Part shown: positions 11,656 through 19,802 of the stretch, in pieces | Layout: each line of letters starts with the position of its first letter | Position numbering within the stretch: the stretch's first letter is position 1 | NCBI RefSeq assembly: GCF_012927325.1 | Contig: NZ_JABBGI010000007.1 | Span: 124,001 to 188,000, forward strand | Length of the DNA stretch: 64,000 nt | Direction of reading: 5' to 3' | Origin: Chryseobacterium antibioticum | GTDB lineage: Bacteria; Bacteroidota; Bacteroidia; Flavobacteriales; Weeksellaceae | Translations under genes and position numbers: made by a program | The notes under the pieces: generated by a model | What the model saw: the letters and a program-made list of their open reading frames with translations, nothing else | Database searches by the model: none | What the model was told of the DNA's origin: nothing

Positions 11656-11663
11656 TAAATTTG
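11656..11663 (+). promoter_or_regulatory. Putative -7 box for the ccoS-NO-Q-P unit
   Basis: TAAATTTG is a perfect TAnnTTTG box 31 bases before the ccoS ATG, with a minimal TG about 18 bases upstream. It lies in the 109-base gap after ccoI and may give the structural oxidase genes their own start. Confidence 0.5.
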
Positions 11664-11694
11664 AACCCCGAAAATAGGTTAATTTTGTTGTCCA

Positions 11695-11922
11695 ATGGAT
11701 ATTCTATATTTAATGATCCTCTGCAGTGTTTCTTTGGCTGCGATTTTCTTGATCGTATTTATAGTGTATGCCCGAAAAGGACAGTTTGAAGATGATGAAT
11801 CTCCTGCTGTCAGGATTCTTTTTGACAGTGGAGAAATCAAGGAAAAGGATGAAAAAGGCAACAAAAATAAAGACGAGAAAAAAATAGGAGAGAATAATAA
11901 AATTGAAGAAAAAAGTGAATAG
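11695..11922 (+). CDS. ccoS: cbb3 oxidase maturation protein CcoS
   Basis: Small single-span membrane protein required for cofactor insertion into CcoN. It has one transmembrane helix (about residues 3-24), then YARKGQFEDDESPAVRILF, which is the family signature, and a long lysine/glutamate-rich tail that is longer than in proteobacterial CcoS. It ends 5 bases before ccoNO. Confidence 0.88.
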   Translation: MDILYLMILCSVSLAAIFLIVFIVYARKGQFEDDESPAVRILFDSGEIKEKDEKGNKNKDEKKIGENNKIEEKSE

Positions 11923-11927
11923 TTGAT

Positions 11928-14189
11928 ATGGAAACACAAAAGTTTAGTTATGACAACAGTATTGTCCGTGCGTTCCTTTATGCGACCTTAGTTTTCGGTC
12001 TTATAGGATTTACGTTCGGGCTTACGGCGGCATTAATGCTTTTTTACCCTGAATTACCGGAATTTATATTCGGTACAGATGATACCACCATCAAGAGTCT
12101 TGCATCAGGCAATATTCAAGGGTTAATAAACACTCATGGTGCATTTGGTTTTGGTAGAATCAGAATGCTTCATACCAATACCGTAATCTGGGCATTCGTA
12201 TGTAATATCGTTTATACTGGTATTTATTACTCATTACAGAGATTATTAAAAACAAGAATGTACAGTGATACATTATCCTGGTTACATTTCTGGACTTGGC
12301 AGTTTATGATCGTTGCTACGTTCATTACGTTCTTTATGGGGATTAATACTTCAAAAGAATATGCTGAACACGAGTGGCCGATCGACATATTGATTGCGTT
12401 CTCATGGATTATTTTCGGGGCCAACATGTTCCTGACGATTGCAAAAAGAAGAGTAAGACACCTTTATGTAGCCATCTGGTTCTATATCGGTACATGGATT
12501 GCCGTAGCAATGCTTCACATCTTCAACAACCTTGAGGTTCCTTTATCTTTCACAGGCTGGAAATCTTATTCAGCATATGCGGGCGTAAAAGACGCTATTG
12601 TACAGTGGTGGTATGGTCACAATGCGGTTGCATTTGTACTGACAACTCCAGTTCTTGGTTTGATGTATTACTTCCTTCCGAAGGCAGCAGACAGACCGGT
12701 TTTCTCTTATAAACTGTCTATTATTCACTTCTGGTCATTAATTTTCGTCTATATCTGGGCTGGTCCTCACCACCTTCAGTATACAGCTCTTCCTGCATGG
12801 GCGCAGGCTGTGGGAACTGGTTTCTCTATCATGCTTATCGCACCGTCTTGGGGAGGAATGCTAAACGGACTTCTTACGCTGAGAGGGGCTTGGGACAAAG
12901 TAAGGGAAAACCCTATCCTTAAGTTCTTCGTAGTAGCTGTTACATGCTACGGTATGGCAACATTTGAAGGTCCGCTTTTAGCCACTAAAAATATTAACAA
13001 AATTGGTCACTTTACAGACTGGGTTATCGGTCACGTACATTTAGGAGCTCTTGGATGGAATGGTTTCATGGCATTCGGGGTTATCTATTACCTGGTACCT
13101 ATTATGTGGAGAACAAAAATTTGGTCTGTAAAATTAGCTAACTGGCATTTCTGGTTAGGGACATTAGGAATTATTTTCTATGCAGTACCCATGTATATTT
13201 CAGGATTTACACAGGGGTTAATGTGGAAGCAGTTCAATCCGGATGGTACTTTGATGTATAAAAACTGGCTGGATACTGTAACGGCGATTATTCCTTACTT
13301 CAAAATGAGATTCTTAGGAGGTATATTCTATATTTCAGGAGCTATCTTAATGATTGTTAACGTCATCGCTACGGTAAGAAAAGGTTCATTCCAAAAAGAA
13401 GTTCCTGCTGAAGCACCAGCGTTGGCCAATATCGGAAACAAACGTAAAGAAGGTGAAGGTACTCACTTATGGCTTGAAAGAATGCCTGTATTATTAGGTA
13501 TTTTATCTTTCATCACCATTTCAATCGGTAGTTCGGTAGAGATTATCCCTACCCTATCTTTAAAGAAAAGTGTCCCTACAATTTCAGCAGTAAAACCATA
13601 TTCACCCCTTGAATTAGAGGGTAGAGATCTTTATATCCGTGAAGGATGTAATGCTTGTCACTCTCAGATGATCAGACCGTTCAGGGATGAGATTACAAGA
13701 TTCAACGGTAAAAACGGACAGTATTCCAAAGCGGGAGAGTTCGTTTATGACAGACCATTCTTATGGGGTTCTAAGAGAACAGGACCGGATTTACATAGAG
13801 AAGGAGGGAAAAACCCAAGTTCTTGGCATTACAAACACATGTACAACCCAAGATCTACATCTGCCGGTTCTATCATGCCTCGTTACCCTTGGTTAATTGC
13901 TACCAACCTAGACAGATCTAAAATGGTAGACAAAATGAAGCTTATGAAGAATACGTTTGATGTTCCTTATACTAAGGCTCAAATAGATTCTGCCAATACA
14001 TGGGCAGACAACCAGGCAACGAAAATTGTAAAAGATATCTTCTCAGAAGCTAATGACCTTAAGGTAGCTTATGCTAAGAGACCTCAGGGAGAATTGGAGA
14101 AAAAAGAGATCGTAGCGCTTATCTCTTATCTTCAGAGATTGGGTACAGATATCAAGACTACAGAAATAAAAACAGCAAGTACTAACTAA
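11928..14189 (+). CDS. ccoN: cbb3 oxidase subunits I and II, fused CcoNO
   Basis: The catalytic haem-copper subunit (CcoN, about residues 1-470, many transmembrane helices with histidine ligands in segments such as RMLHTNTVIWAF and GPHHLQYTALPAW) is fused to the membrane-anchored monohaem cytochrome CcoO (about 500-753). The single c-haem site CNACH is at 574-578. Separate CcoN and CcoO are usual in proteobacteria; the fusion is typical of Bacteroidetes, so it is not an assembly artefact. Reduces oxygen at high affinity and pumps protons. The frame is continuous through the junction. Confidence 0.95.
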   Translation: METQKFSYDNSIVRAFLYATLVFGLIGFTFGLTAALMLFYPELPEFIFGTDDTTIKSLASGNIQGLINTHGAFGFGRIRMLHTNTVIWAFVCNIVYTGIYYSLQRLLKTRMYSDTLSWLHFWTWQFMIVATFITFFMGINTSKEYAEHEWPIDILIAFSWIIFGANMFLTIAKRRVRHLYVAIWFYIGTWIAVAMLHIFNNLEVPLSFTGWKSYSAYAGVKDAIVQWWYGHNAVAFVLTTPVLGLMYYFLPKAADRPVFSYKLSIIHFWSLIFVYIWAGPHHLQYTALPAWAQAVGTGFSIMLIAPSWGGMLNGLLTLRGAWDKVRENPILKFFVVAVTCYGMATFEGPLLATKNINKIGHFTDWVIGHVHLGALGWNGFMAFGVIYYLVPIMWRTKIWSVKLANWHFWLGTLGIIFYAVPMYISGFTQGLMWKQFNPDGTLMYKNWLDTVTAIIPYFKMRFLGGIFYISGAILMIVNVIATVRKGSFQKEVPAEAPALANIGNKRKEGEGTHLWLERMPVLLGILSFITISIGSSVEIIPTLSLKKSVPTISAVKPYSPLELEGRDLYIREGCNACHSQMIRPFRDEITRFNGKNGQYSKAGEFVYDRPFLWGSKRTGPDLHREGGKNPSSWHYKHMYNPRSTSAGSIMPRYPWLIATNLDRSKMVDKMKLMKNTFDVPYTKAQIDSANTWADNQATKIVKDIFSEANDLKVAYAKRPQGELEKKEIVALISYLQRLGTDIKTTEIKTASTN

Positions 14190-14205
14190 ACATTAAAAGG
14201 TTCAC

Positions 14206-14406
14206 ATGATTCCTCAGAACTTTAAAGATATATTATCCAATACAGAAAACGCTGGTCTTTACCAGACGCTGGCTCTGATTTTCTTTATGCTATTCTTCGT
14301 AGCTCTGGTAATCTATGTTTTTAGCAGGCCTAAAAAATATTACAAAGAGGAGGAAGAGGCACCGCTTGGGGATGATGAGGATGACGATTTTAATTTAAAA
14401 AATTAA
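14206..14406 (+). CDS. ccoQ: Small cbb3 oxidase subunit, CcoQ-like
   Basis: A 66-residue protein with one transmembrane helix (about residues 20-40, TLALIFFMLFFVALVIYVF), then SRPKKYYKEEEE and an acidic tail. Topology, size and position between ccoNO and ccoP fit CcoQ, which stabilises the oxidase complex. Sequence conservation in this family is low, so the name rests mostly on context. Confidence 0.8.
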   Translation: MIPQNFKDILSNTENAGLYQTLALIFFMLFFVALVIYVFSRPKKYYKEEEEAPLGDDEDDDFNLKN

Positions 14407-14416
14407 ACTATTTATT

Positions 14417-15298
14417 ATGAAACAAAGAACACCTGTTGTTGTAAACATCTTAATAATAACTGGACTTCTAATAGTTTTTTATTATTTGTTTGTACAGAGC
14501 TACTCGTTTCTAGCTTCACCATACTTCTGGGGAACTGTAGTGATCAGTGCTATTTTAGCATACATCCACAGCTCTATTGGAGATTTGATTGAAAACAACA
14601 AATTCAAAAAATTATCTCCGGAAGAAAAAGCAGCTTATTTAGCAGAAAAGAAAGTACCATTCCTGAGAAGAATGTATGATGCTGCATTCAAAAAGCAATC
14701 TGAAACGGAAGAAAAGGATATCCTTATTGACCACGGTTTCGATGGAATTATGGAATTAGATAATCAGCTTCCAAAATGGTGGGTAGGATTATTCTATTTT
14801 GGGACTGCTTTTTGTATTGTATATATTGCAGCATACTCTTTCACAGATTTTGCTCACCCATTGAGCGAATACGAGCAGGAATACAAGGAACAAATGGCAA
14901 GTATTGCAAAATATGAAGCTGAACAACCTCCTGTAACGATAGAAACTGCAAAATATTCTGCCGACAATATTGCGGAAGGTAAAGAATTATTCAAAACCAA
15001 CTGTGCATCTTGTCACAAAGAAGACGGTAGTGGTGGTATTGGACCCAACCTTACAGATAACTTCTGGATCAACCAGCCAGAGAAAACGTTGTTTAAAAAT
15101 GTTTTCCACATGGACTGGAACGGTTCTCCTACTAACCCTTCGATGAGAGCCTTCGGTAAAAACGGAGAAGTTTCAGGAGCAGAGATTGAGAAGATTGCAG
15201 CATATGTATATCACATCAATCAGGAACAATCGCCAGTGACTCCAGCTCAGGGAGGAGCAGCTCCTCAAGGAACTGAAGCGCATTGGGAAAAAGAATAA
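14417..15298 (+). CDS. ccoP: cbb3 oxidase subunit III, monohaem CcoP
   Basis: Electron-entry cytochrome c subunit. It has two N-terminal transmembrane helices (about residues 8-48), a cytosolic-type loop, a third helix (about 118-142, WWVGLFYFGTAFCIVYIAAYSF) and a C-terminal cytochrome c domain with a single CASCH haem site at 196-200 and a Met ligand probably in NPSMRAFG. Proteobacterial CcoP carries two haems, so this is a shorter electron wire. It follows ccoQ by 10 bases and is separated from ccoG by a long hairpin. Confidence 0.93.
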   Translation: MKQRTPVVVNILIITGLLIVFYYLFVQSYSFLASPYFWGTVVISAILAYIHSSIGDLIENNKFKKLSPEEKAAYLAEKKVPFLRRMYDAAFKKQSETEEKDILIDHGFDGIMELDNQLPKWWVGLFYFGTAFCIVYIAAYSFTDFAHPLSEYEQEYKEQMASIAKYEAEQPPVTIETAKYSADNIAEGKELFKTNCASCHKEDGSGGIGPNLTDNFWINQPEKTLFKNVFHMDWNGSPTNPSMRAFGKNGEVSGAEIEKIAAYVYHINQEQSPVTPAQGGAAPQGTEAHWEKE

Positions 15299-15321
15299 TT
15301 TTAAAAGATTAAATCATATGA

Positions 15322-15369
15322 AAAAAACATAATTTGTTATTAAAAAAATAGTAACGAATTATGTTTTTT
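15322..15369 (+). terminator. Long hairpin between ccoP and ccoG
   Basis: 15322-15340 pairs with 15351-15369 over 19 bp (17 Watson-Crick, two G-U) around a 10-base A-rich loop. The 3' arm ends in TTTTTTC, so it resembles an intrinsic terminator that would separate structural genes (ccoNOQP) from assembly genes (ccoG onward), or an mRNA-stabilising 3' end allowing partial read-through. Confidence 0.7.
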
Positions 15370-15390
15370 CTTTTTTAAACATATTACGAA

Positions 15391-16845
15391 ATGTCAGATA
15401 TAGAAGAAACAGAAGTACGCGGTGGACAGGGACAGGTTCTGGACCCTGAGACTTACAGAGATTCTATCGGGACAATGGAGCAATCCGGTAAGAGAAGATG
15501 GGTATTTCCACGAAAACCAAAAGGGAAATATACCAACTATAGAAACCTTGTAAGCTATGCTTTATTAATTATTTATTTTACGGTGCCATTCATTAAGATC
15601 AATGGTAACCCTTTCTTTTTATTCAACGTTATCGATAGAGAGTTTTTCATCATTGGACAGCCTTTCTATCCACAAGACTTTTTTATCCTCACTTTAGGTG
15701 CTATCGCATCTTTAATTTTTATTATCATTTTTACGATTGCGTTCGGAAGAATTTTCTGCGGATGGATATGTCCTCAGACAATTTTTATGGAATCTATCTT
15801 CCGTAAAATTGAATATCTGATTGAAGGTGACCGAAACAGGCAAATGAAGCTGGACAGACAGGAGTGGAACAGCGAGAAAATCTGGAAAAGAAGCTTGAAA
15901 TGGACGGTGTATGCTGTTATTTCCTTAATTATCACCCACTTTATGCTGATGTATATTGTTGGGTATGAGGAAATATTAAAAATCATATCTGAAGGGCCTT
16001 TTGCTCACCCTACCAATTTTATCATCATGGTGCTGTTTACCTCTGCATTCTACTTTGTATTTGCATGGTTCAGAGAACAGGTTTGTACATTGGTTTGCCC
16101 ATATGGTAGATTACAGGGCGTTTTGATAGATAAAGATACAATCAACGTTTTCTACGATTTTAAAAGAGGGGAAAACAGATCAAAATGGAGAAAAGGGGAA
16201 GACCGTAAGGCTGCAGGAAAAGGAGACTGTATCGACTGCCATCAGTGTGTAGTGGTTTGTCCTACGGGAATAGACATCAGAGACGGACAGCAGCTGGAAT
16301 GCGTCAACTGTACTGCCTGTATTGATGCCTGCGACGAGGTGATGGAAAAAGTTGGTCTTCCAAAAGGATTGGTACGATATGCCTCTGAGAATGAAATTGA
16401 GAATCAGACCGAGTTCAAATTTACCGGAAGAATGAAAGGCTTTGCCGTTGTTCTTGTTTTACTGGTAGGATTCCTGGGATTCCTTCTTTACAGCAGAGGT
16501 GAAATGGAAGCAAAATTCATTAAACCGGCAGGAAGTACATTCTTTGTAAGAGATGGGAAGATTACCAATACCTACAATTATACCTTCCTAAACAAAACCA
16601 ACGAGAAAAAGATTGTAACGATCAAAATTGTTGAGCCTGCTCACGGCGAGGTTATTTACAGTGCTTCCAGCAAAATTCAGGTAGATAGAGACAAAATTTC
16701 GAAAGGAACCATCAATATCAGCTTTCCTGAAGATGAAATGAAACTTTCCAAACAGAATATAACCATTGGTGTTTATGATATGAAAGGTAAACTTGTCGAT
16801 TCTTATCAGACGTATTTCGAGGGGCCATTCAAACTGCAATTTTAA
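15391..16845 (+). CDS. ccoG: cbb3 oxidase assembly ferredoxin CcoG (RdxA/FixG)
   Basis: Membrane polyferredoxin thought to reduce copper for CcoN maturation. The 484-residue protein has N-terminal helices with CGWICPQ and CTLVCPYG motifs, a dicluster ferredoxin segment (CIDCHQCVVVCP and CVNCTACIDACD), another helix near residue 355, and a C-terminal Ig-like FixG domain ending GPFKLQF. All expected Cys motifs are intact. It starts 92 bases after ccoP, beyond a hairpin. Confidence 0.95.
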   Translation: MSDIEETEVRGGQGQVLDPETYRDSIGTMEQSGKRRWVFPRKPKGKYTNYRNLVSYALLIIYFTVPFIKINGNPFFLFNVIDREFFIIGQPFYPQDFFILTLGAIASLIFIIIFTIAFGRIFCGWICPQTIFMESIFRKIEYLIEGDRNRQMKLDRQEWNSEKIWKRSLKWTVYAVISLIITHFMLMYIVGYEEILKIISEGPFAHPTNFIIMVLFTSAFYFVFAWFREQVCTLVCPYGRLQGVLIDKDTINVFYDFKRGENRSKWRKGEDRKAAGKGDCIDCHQCVVVCPTGIDIRDGQQLECVNCTACIDACDEVMEKVGLPKGLVRYASENEIENQTEFKFTGRMKGFAVVLVLLVGFLGFLLYSRGEMEAKFIKPAGSTFFVRDGKITNTYNYTFLNKTNEKKIVTIKIVEPAHGEVIYSASSKIQVDRDKISKGTINISFPEDEMKLSKQNITIGVYDMKGKLVDSYQTYFEGPFKLQF

Positions 16846-16852
16846 TTTAAAA

Positions 16853-16880
16853 ACCTCTGTCATTCAAGAGTCACAGAGGT
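16853..16880. repeat. Hairpin in the ccoG-ccoH gap
   Basis: ACCTCTGT (16853-16860) and ACAGAGGT (16873-16880) form an 8-bp stem with a 12-base loop. A T-run follows only on the minus strand, where no gene ends, so on the coding strand it is more likely an mRNA-processing or stability hairpin than a terminator. Confidence 0.45.
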
Positions 16881-16909
16881 CCTAAAAACAAATAAAAAAT
16901 CCGGAAGAA

Positions 16910-17362
16910 ATGAAAAACTTTAGTTGGGGACACGGTGTTGTAATTGCATTATTTGCATTCATTGTTTTTATATTATCCATGTTATTTCTTTTCCCGAACG
17001 GGCAGAAGAATTCTGAAATGGTAACCGATAATTATTACGAAGAGGAGCTTAAATACCAGGACGTTATTGATGCTAAAAAGAAAGCGGATGATTTACAGGA
17101 AAAACCTGTATACAGTCAGGAAAAAGACGGAATAAAGATTGTTTTCCCAAAAGAATACGACAATACGAATACTACGGCAAAATTTGTTTTAAACAGAACC
17201 GACGACCAGAATTTAGACATAAAAAAACCTGTACATCTTGATGCTTCACATTCTTTCATGATCCCTGCACAGGTATTGAAAGTAGGGAACTATACCTTGA
17301 GACTGATGTGGACAAAAGATAAAACAGACTACAGAATGGATTATGATGTAATATGGAAATAG
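16910..17362 (+). CDS. ccoH: cbb3 oxidase assembly protein CcoH (FixH family)
   Basis: A 150-residue single-span protein: one N-terminal helix (about residues 7-27) then a soluble FixH-type domain with the recognisable VTDNYYEEELKYQDVID segment. CcoH helps assemble the oxidase. Its end overlaps the next gene by 10 bases, showing coupling. Confidence 0.88.
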   Translation: MKNFSWGHGVVIALFAFIVFILSMLFLFPNGQKNSEMVTDNYYEEELKYQDVIDAKKKADDLQEKPVYSQEKDGIKIVFPKEYDNTNTTAKFVLNRTDDQNLDIKKPVHLDASHSFMIPAQVLKVGNYTLRLMWTKDKTDYRMDYDVIWK

Positions 17363-18111
17363 GACTCATTTTATCGGCCATTGCATTGGGATTTGCCTCC
17401 GGTTTTCACTGTATCGGAATGTGCGGCCCTATTGCTTTATCGATGGGATTGACAAAAAAACAGGCCACCAATTTTTACCTTCAGAATCTGACCTACCAAT
17501 TCGGCAGAATTTTCACGTACTCTTTATTAGGAGCAGTTCTGGGAATTATAGGAGAAGGTTTTGAGATGGCGGGATTTCAGCAGTATCTGACGATTATTGC
17601 AGGAATACTATTGATTATTATGGCTTTGTTTTCGTTTGGAGGAAAGGATTTTGCTTCTAAGATTCCTTTTCTTTCTAAATTTTTGTTTTCCGTAAAATCA
17701 AATTTAGGAAAACTCCTGCAGAAAGCAGATTACCGTTCAAGGTTTAGTACGGGAGTTTTAAATGGCTTTCTACCCTGCGGAATGGTGTATATGGCTCTTA
17801 CCGCAAGTCTGGCGAGCGGAGGAGTGTGGCAGGGAGCTTCATATATGGCCTTATTTGGCTTAGGAACCCTTCCGTTCATGTTTGCAGTAGTTCTTGCCGG
17901 AAACCTCATGAATCAGGCTTTCAGAGTAAAGGTTTTAAAAGCCGTTCCGGTGATCATGATCATTTTGGGAGGATTATTTATCCTTAGAGGTTTAGAGCTC
18001 GGAATTCCTTATATATCTCCCCGAGCTGAAGCGATGACGATTTCTAAAGACCATAACGGTGCCAACTGTCATATTGAAGGACACGACCACAGTTCGACCA
18101 ACTGTCATTAA
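17353..18111 (+). CDS. TauE/SafE-like (DsbD_2/UreH-type) membrane protein
   Basis: A 252-residue protein with about six transmembrane helices. It carries the conserved FHCIGMCGPIALSMG motif near the N-terminus and GFLPCGMVYMAL in the second half, typical of the DsbD_2/UreH-like group often annotated as 'sulfite exporter TauE/SafE'. In cco clusters this type is thought to handle copper. The C-terminal tail is His/Cys-rich (NCHIEGHDHSSTNCH), which fits metal binding. The role in copper supply to CcoN is inference from context. Confidence 0.85.
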   Translation: MEIGLILSAIALGFASGFHCIGMCGPIALSMGLTKKQATNFYLQNLTYQFGRIFTYSLLGAVLGIIGEGFEMAGFQQYLTIIAGILLIIMALFSFGGKDFASKIPFLSKFLFSVKSNLGKLLQKADYRSRFSTGVLNGFLPCGMVYMALTASLASGGVWQGASYMALFGLGTLPFMFAVVLAGNLMNQAFRVKVLKAVPVIMIILGGLFILRGLELGIPYISPRAEAMTISKDHNGANCHIEGHDHSSTNCH

Positions 18112-18127
18112 TAGAACTAACTAACCC

Positions 18128-18868
18128 ATGAAAAAAATATTCTTCTTACTGATTGCTGCTGCTTTTGTACTGCAATCCTGTATCATTAATTCTGAAATTG
18201 TCTATCACAAGGATGCTGCATCTACTTCTGTTACAGATATTGACATGAAACAGTTTATAGCCGAAATGAAGGCCATGACTCCCGACTCTCTGAAACAGCA
18301 GAAGGAATTCGGAGACATGGATAAGCTCCCAACGGTCTGGACAAGTATTTTTGACATACAGAAGAAGGAAGGAAAACTGAAGACCCAAGATCCGGACTCC
18401 ATTAGAATCATGAAAAAAATATTCATGAAAACCAATAAGGAGAATAATGAGCCTGCCGGTTTTTCTTTAAAAATGGAGCACTTTACCAAGGGAGATTATC
18501 AAATGCTGAGCAGCTACAACAAAAAGGAAAAGCTTCCGTTTGATCAGAATATTTTCAATGATTGGGATGGAAAAACATTGACGATCAATACCGAAAATTT
18601 CAACCTTAAGAATATTGAGGAGACCCTTAAAAGCAAAGCATCAAAAGATGAAGCTGAAAAGGTAGAAGGAATGATCACGATGTTCTTCAAAAGCATCGGA
18701 ACCACCCTGAAATTTGAAAACAAAATAAAATCTATTACCGGGAAACACGATTGGGTGAAACAAACCGATAATTATACCATTAAAATAGATTACGATCTCA
18801 AGGCCATGTATGATAAGGAGGCCAAGCTAAAACATTCAGACAAAAAAATTGTGATCGTTACAGAATAA
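18128..18868 (+). CDS. Lipoprotein of unknown function, paralogue 1
   Basis: A 246-residue protein with a lipoprotein signal (FVLQSC, lipidated Cys about residue 17). No family recognised. It is a clear paralogue of the next gene: both share a YxKDAA segment after the signal, a KLPTxWTS segment, and SITGKHDxVKQ near the C-terminus. It follows the TauE/SafE-like gene by 16 bases and may be the last gene of the oxidase unit, ending in a terminator at 18875. Confidence 0.8.
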   Translation: MKKIFFLLIAAAFVLQSCIINSEIVYHKDAASTSVTDIDMKQFIAEMKAMTPDSLKQQKEFGDMDKLPTVWTSIFDIQKKEGKLKTQDPDSIRIMKKIFMKTNKENNEPAGFSLKMEHFTKGDYQMLSSYNKKEKLPFDQNIFNDWDGKTLTINTENFNLKNIEETLKSKASKDEAEKVEGMITMFFKSIGTTLKFENKIKSITGKHDWVKQTDNYTIKIDYDLKAMYDKEAKLKHSDKKIVIVTE

Positions 18869-18874
18869 AATGAC

Positions 18875-18898
18875 CGGCTGAAATTTCAGCCGTTTTTT
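18875..18898 (+). terminator. Intrinsic terminator after lipoprotein 1
   Basis: CGGCTGAAATTTCAGCCG is a perfect palindrome (18875-18892) followed by TTTTTT. It ends the cco/lipoprotein 1 transcript; the second lipoprotein therefore probably has its own promoter (a weak TACATTAG box lies about 30 bases before its ATG). Confidence 0.8.
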
Positions 18899-18946
18899 GT
18901 TGGTATCTGTTTTGTAATACATTAGAAAACAGTAAAATTTTTAGCA

Positions 18947-19723
18947 ATGATTAAACAGATGAAGTTTTTATGGCCTGCCATTCTTTTGATAATTCTTCAG
19001 TCCTGCTCTATCAATACAGAAACGACCTATTATAAGGATGCTGCAACCAGTATGCAGTCTAATATCCTGATGGATAAAAATGTAATGGGAATGATGAGCA
19101 TGATGGGGCCAGATTCAAAGAAACTAAGTGAGCTTGATAAGCTGCCTACTGACTGGACAAGTCTTTACAATGTTCAGAAACATGGAAAAGTAACGCTTAA
19201 TGAGGATTCGGCGAAAGTGCTGAAGAAAGTGTATATGAAAGTGGATAAAGACAAAAACGAGATCGTAGGTCTTTCTCTTAAATATGATAAACTAATGCCT
19301 TCTGAGATCACCCAACTTTTAGCCAATGACAAGCGTCTGAAAAAGATCCCTTTACAAGATATTGCAGTCTGGAATGGTCAGTCACTGACTATTAACACGG
19401 ATAAATTCAATTCTGATGGTATTCTTAAAATGCTGGAAGAAAAAGATTCAGAAGAAAAAACAGTTCCCCAAACCAAAAGCGATTCTATTGAAGCATACGG
19501 AAAACAAATGGCTTCCGGAATGGCAGGAATGCTCAGAATGTTCAATCTTACCTTTACCAATACCCTGAAGTTTCAGAAACCGATTAAAAGTATTACAGGA
19601 AAACACGATTTCGTCAAACAGATTGATCATAAAACCGTTCAGATCATCATAAGATCCAATGATCTTTTAGACAGTAAAAACCTGATTAATAAGGATAAGA
19701 AAGTAGTGATCACTACCGAATAA
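18947..19723 (+). CDS. Lipoprotein of unknown function, paralogue 2
   Basis: A 258-residue lipoprotein (signal IILQSC) homologous to the gene at 18128-18868 over its whole length, with an extra Met-rich stretch (NVMGMMSMMGPDSKK) early and an insertion before GMLRMFN. The tandem arrangement points to local duplication. Function unknown. It ends at a bidirectional terminator shared with serS. Confidence 0.78.
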   Translation: MIKQMKFLWPAILLIILQSCSINTETTYYKDAATSMQSNILMDKNVMGMMSMMGPDSKKLSELDKLPTDWTSLYNVQKHGKVTLNEDSAKVLKKVYMKVDKDKNEIVGLSLKYDKLMPSEITQLLANDKRLKKIPLQDIAVWNGQSLTINTDKFNSDGILKMLEEKDSEEKTVPQTKSDSIEAYGKQMASGMAGMLRMFNLTFTNTLKFQKPIKSITGKHDFVKQIDHKTVQIIIRSNDLLDSKNLINKDKKVVITTE

Positions 19724-19748
19724 TTCAAGTGTCCAGTAACAAACAAAA

Positions 19749-19780
19749 ATCATCCCCTTCCAAAACTGAAAGGGGATGAT
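19749..19780. terminator. Bidirectional terminator between lipoprotein 2 and serS
   Basis: ATCATCCCCTT (19749-19759) pairs with AAGGGGATGAT (19770-19780), an 11-bp stem in the gap between two convergent genes. Confidence 0.75.
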
Positions 19781-19802
19781 GTATTTCTATTAAAATATGA
19801 TT

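Noticed and set aside
11928..14189. CcoNO fusion as an assembly or sequencing artefact
   Set aside because: The frame is continuous, the linker is sensible, and fused CcoNO is usual in Bacteroidetes.
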